From contig JAJEKV010000031.1 in assembly GCA_021234155.1 (NCBI GenBank), positions 10,745,857 to 10,809,856 of the forward strand: 64,000 nucleotides of DNA. Reading direction: 5' to 3'. The DNA is from Isoetes taiwanensis. Lineage: Eukaryota > Streptophyta > Lycopodiopsida > Isoetales > Isoetaceae. The position numbers were made by a program, and so were the translations under genes. The notes under the pieces are model-generated. The model had not been told where the DNA came from and made no database searches. It saw nothing but the letters and a program-made list of their open reading frames with translations. This document shows positions 62,832-64,000 of this stretch, in pieces (positions within the stretch are counted from its first letter, which is position 1; the number at the start of each line of letters is the position of its first letter).

Positions 62832-63197
62832 ATGCCGAGAAAGAAAGGGGATTTAAATGCTGCCACTAGAAAAAGGATTGCTGAAGAGAAGAGCAAAGAG
62901 GGCAATACAAAAAAGATTTACCAGTATAGGAAATCAGCTGCCAAGTTAGGAGCTATACCTGAGGCGTCCATTGACAGTGTTAAATTGGGTATTTCCAGCA
63001 TACCTTACTCTGCAATTAATACTGATACCAGGAATCCTGCTTTGGTTGTAGCTGCTGCAAGCTTAGACCACAGAGAGAAAAATGCAGAAATAGCTGAAGG
63101 GACTTCTGAATATGGCATTCAAGGCAGCCACGAAATTGCTAAGGACATGGACAAAGGAGTAGACATCAAATCTAGCCTGGCTGAACGCTCCAAAAAG
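62832..63197 (+). other. Unidentified exon with basic N-terminus
   Basis: From ATG at 62832 an open frame reads MPRKKGDLNAATRKRIAEEK, SKEGNTKKIYQYRKSAAKLG, then a less biased part with NTDTRNPALVVAAASLDHRE and DKGVDIKSSLAERSKK, up to AAAAAG/GTTTGCCC, where the frame's character changes. The Lys/Arg-rich start could bind nucleic acid. Position (after a PLE 5' region) and the downstream match of 63850-63930 with 38170-38260 in PLE copy 2 suggest it may be an alternative exon of a PLE subfamily. It could equally be a first exon of a host gene that continues beyond the window. It is not similar enough to anything I know to name. Confidence 0.35.
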
Positions 63198-63344
63198 GTT
63201 TGCCCATATGGTTCTCAGCAGGGATTCTTGATTCATAGACATAGATTTATTAATATTTCTAAGTTTCATAATATTTATCTGGTTTTCAGCTGTGATTCTT
63301 GTTGTATAGTCATAGATCTATTGGTATTTTGAAAGCTTTCTTTA

Positions 63345-63685
63345 GAATATCTTGTCATTACTCATTTTTATTGTGTCATTTGAATTTGTAAAGCCCAATC
63401 TAAGGCTATATGGCTGCTGGTAGACAGATTTGTTGCATTTAAGCTTACTTCATTGGACTTCAACTTTGAGATTATGCATTTGCTTGTGGAAACATAGATC
63501 TAAGTGCTAGTTAATTTATCACTTTGGATCAGCAGTAGGTGTAAGATATTGATTAATTGTATTTCTCATTTTTATGGTGTTATTACTGAATTTGTAAAAG
63601 CCCAATCTAAGGCTATTTTGGCGGTGGTAGACGAGATCGAAGCATTTAAGCTTTATTTCATTGGATTAGATGTTGGATTTACCTT
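63345..63685. repeat. Diverged direct repeat of about 110 bp
   Basis: 63365-63470 and 63560-63680 share ACTCATTTTTAT/TCTCATTTTTAT, AAAGCCCAATCTAAGGCTAT, GGTGGTAGAC/GCTGGTAGAC, GCATTTAAGCTT and TTCATTGGA. No coding content recognised. Confidence 0.7.
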
Positions 63686-63849
63686 TTAGAATGCCTAGAA
63701 ATGAATAGATTGATAACTCTAACCGGAAATTATATTGGGTTATTATTTCTAGGCTATTCTTTCTTGCTTTTACCTTGTATTCTGATATGGAATGCTAGCA
63801 AGGTGAAGGGGGATACCTCAAGAAAGCCTATGACGCCTGCTATCCCTTA

Positions 63850-63930
63850 CAATAACAACCATTCTGATGCTTGTCCTTGTTTGTGGGTGCAGGTAACAGG
63901 TTTTCTTGCTCTTTGCTACTGTATTTCGTC
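63850..63930 (+). repeat. Segment shared with PLE copy 2 intron
   Basis: AACCATTCTGATGCTTGTC...GTGGGTGCAGGTAACAGG matches 38170-38260 at roughly 80% by eye. In copy 2 it lies about 500 bp before exon 2, so exon 2 of a further PLE copy may lie just outside the window. Confidence 0.55.
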
Positions 63931-64000
63931 AAGAATGTCTTGCAACTGTTTATTACCAAGTTCTGAAGATGGTTATCTTCTTGGAAGATTAATTGTATGT

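Noticed and set aside
1-64000. CRISPR arrays, bacterial operons, phage or plasmid modules
   Set aside because: No regularly spaced repeats with unique spacers, no ribosome-binding-site-led operons. The exon-intron structure and retroelements indicate eukaryotic nuclear DNA.

Overview
This window looks like a repeat-dominated nuclear region of a large eukaryotic genome, most likely a streptophyte (land plant or charophyte-grade alga). The grounds are spliceosomal GT-AG introns, AT-rich intergenic DNA, several LINEs, an ABC transporter A-subfamily fragment of the type I know from plants, and no bacterial gene organisation. Exact lineage cannot be fixed from the sequence. I see no intact single-copy host gene. 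Almost everything I can identify is mobile DNA or pieces of host genes carried inside mobile DNA.

Three layers are visible. (1) A multi-copy, multi-exon reverse-transcriptase family related to Penelope-like elements (PLEs). Copy 1 is on the minus strand (12.3-17.8 kb). Copy 2 is on the plus strand (26.4-41.2 kb, split by other insertions). Copy 3 is on the plus strand (41.7-60.8 kb, split by three insertions). Copy 5 is only the 5' part (60.8-62.4 kb, perhaps to the window end), joined head-to-tail to copy 3. The predicted protein has a small acidic/RGG-rich first exon, a second exon encoding a conserved domain I do not recognise, and a third exon with a C-P-C...GHxRTTDL region followed by an RT with motif A D-[IT]-x-K-C-Y-E-S-I-P, motif B SGIPMGFACSP and motif C YMDD. 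No GIY-YIG endonuclease motif is seen, so the family resembles endonuclease-lacking PLEs. (2) Three LINEs. LINE-1 (27.2-37.0 kb, plus) has a coiled-coil ORF1, an AP-endonuclease and an RT. LINE-2 (48.8-56.3 kb, minus) sits inside PLE copy 3 with a 9-bp target duplication and an (AAT)n tail. LINE-3 (17.8-21.3 kb, minus) is GC-rich and lies in PLE copy 1.

(3) The most unusual layer is a family of six non-autonomous composite elements of about 2.3-3.1 kb. One end (T end) starts ATAT[GC]TAGCATAATAACAG. The other end (M end) has a GGCCCCTTCGGGGCC-type hairpin, a T-rich run and a large palindromic module with ~100-bp inverted arms. Their interiors differ and carry what look like captured host exons: an ABCA transporter fragment, a coiled-coil/Lys-rich multi-exon gene and others. 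They are inserted into LINE-1, LINE-2, PLE copy 3 and a tandem duplication. The duplication supplies an empty site for one of them. No transposase is visible.

Layout: 0-7.8 kb tandem 2.1-kb duplication with element 1; 7.8-12.3 kb mixed low-information DNA with a degenerate tRNA-like segment and a strong palindrome; 12.3-21.3 kb PLE copy 1 and LINE-3; 22-24.3 kb possible degenerate exons on the minus strand; 24.3-26.4 kb nothing recognised; 26.4-41.2 kb PLE copy 2 with LINE-1 and elements 2 and 3; 41.4-60.8 kb PLE copy 3 with element 4, LINE-2 (itself holding element 5) and element 6; 60.8-64 kb PLE copy 5 and an unidentified exon. Reading frames were compared by eye. Copy alignments and splice sites are therefore estimates.
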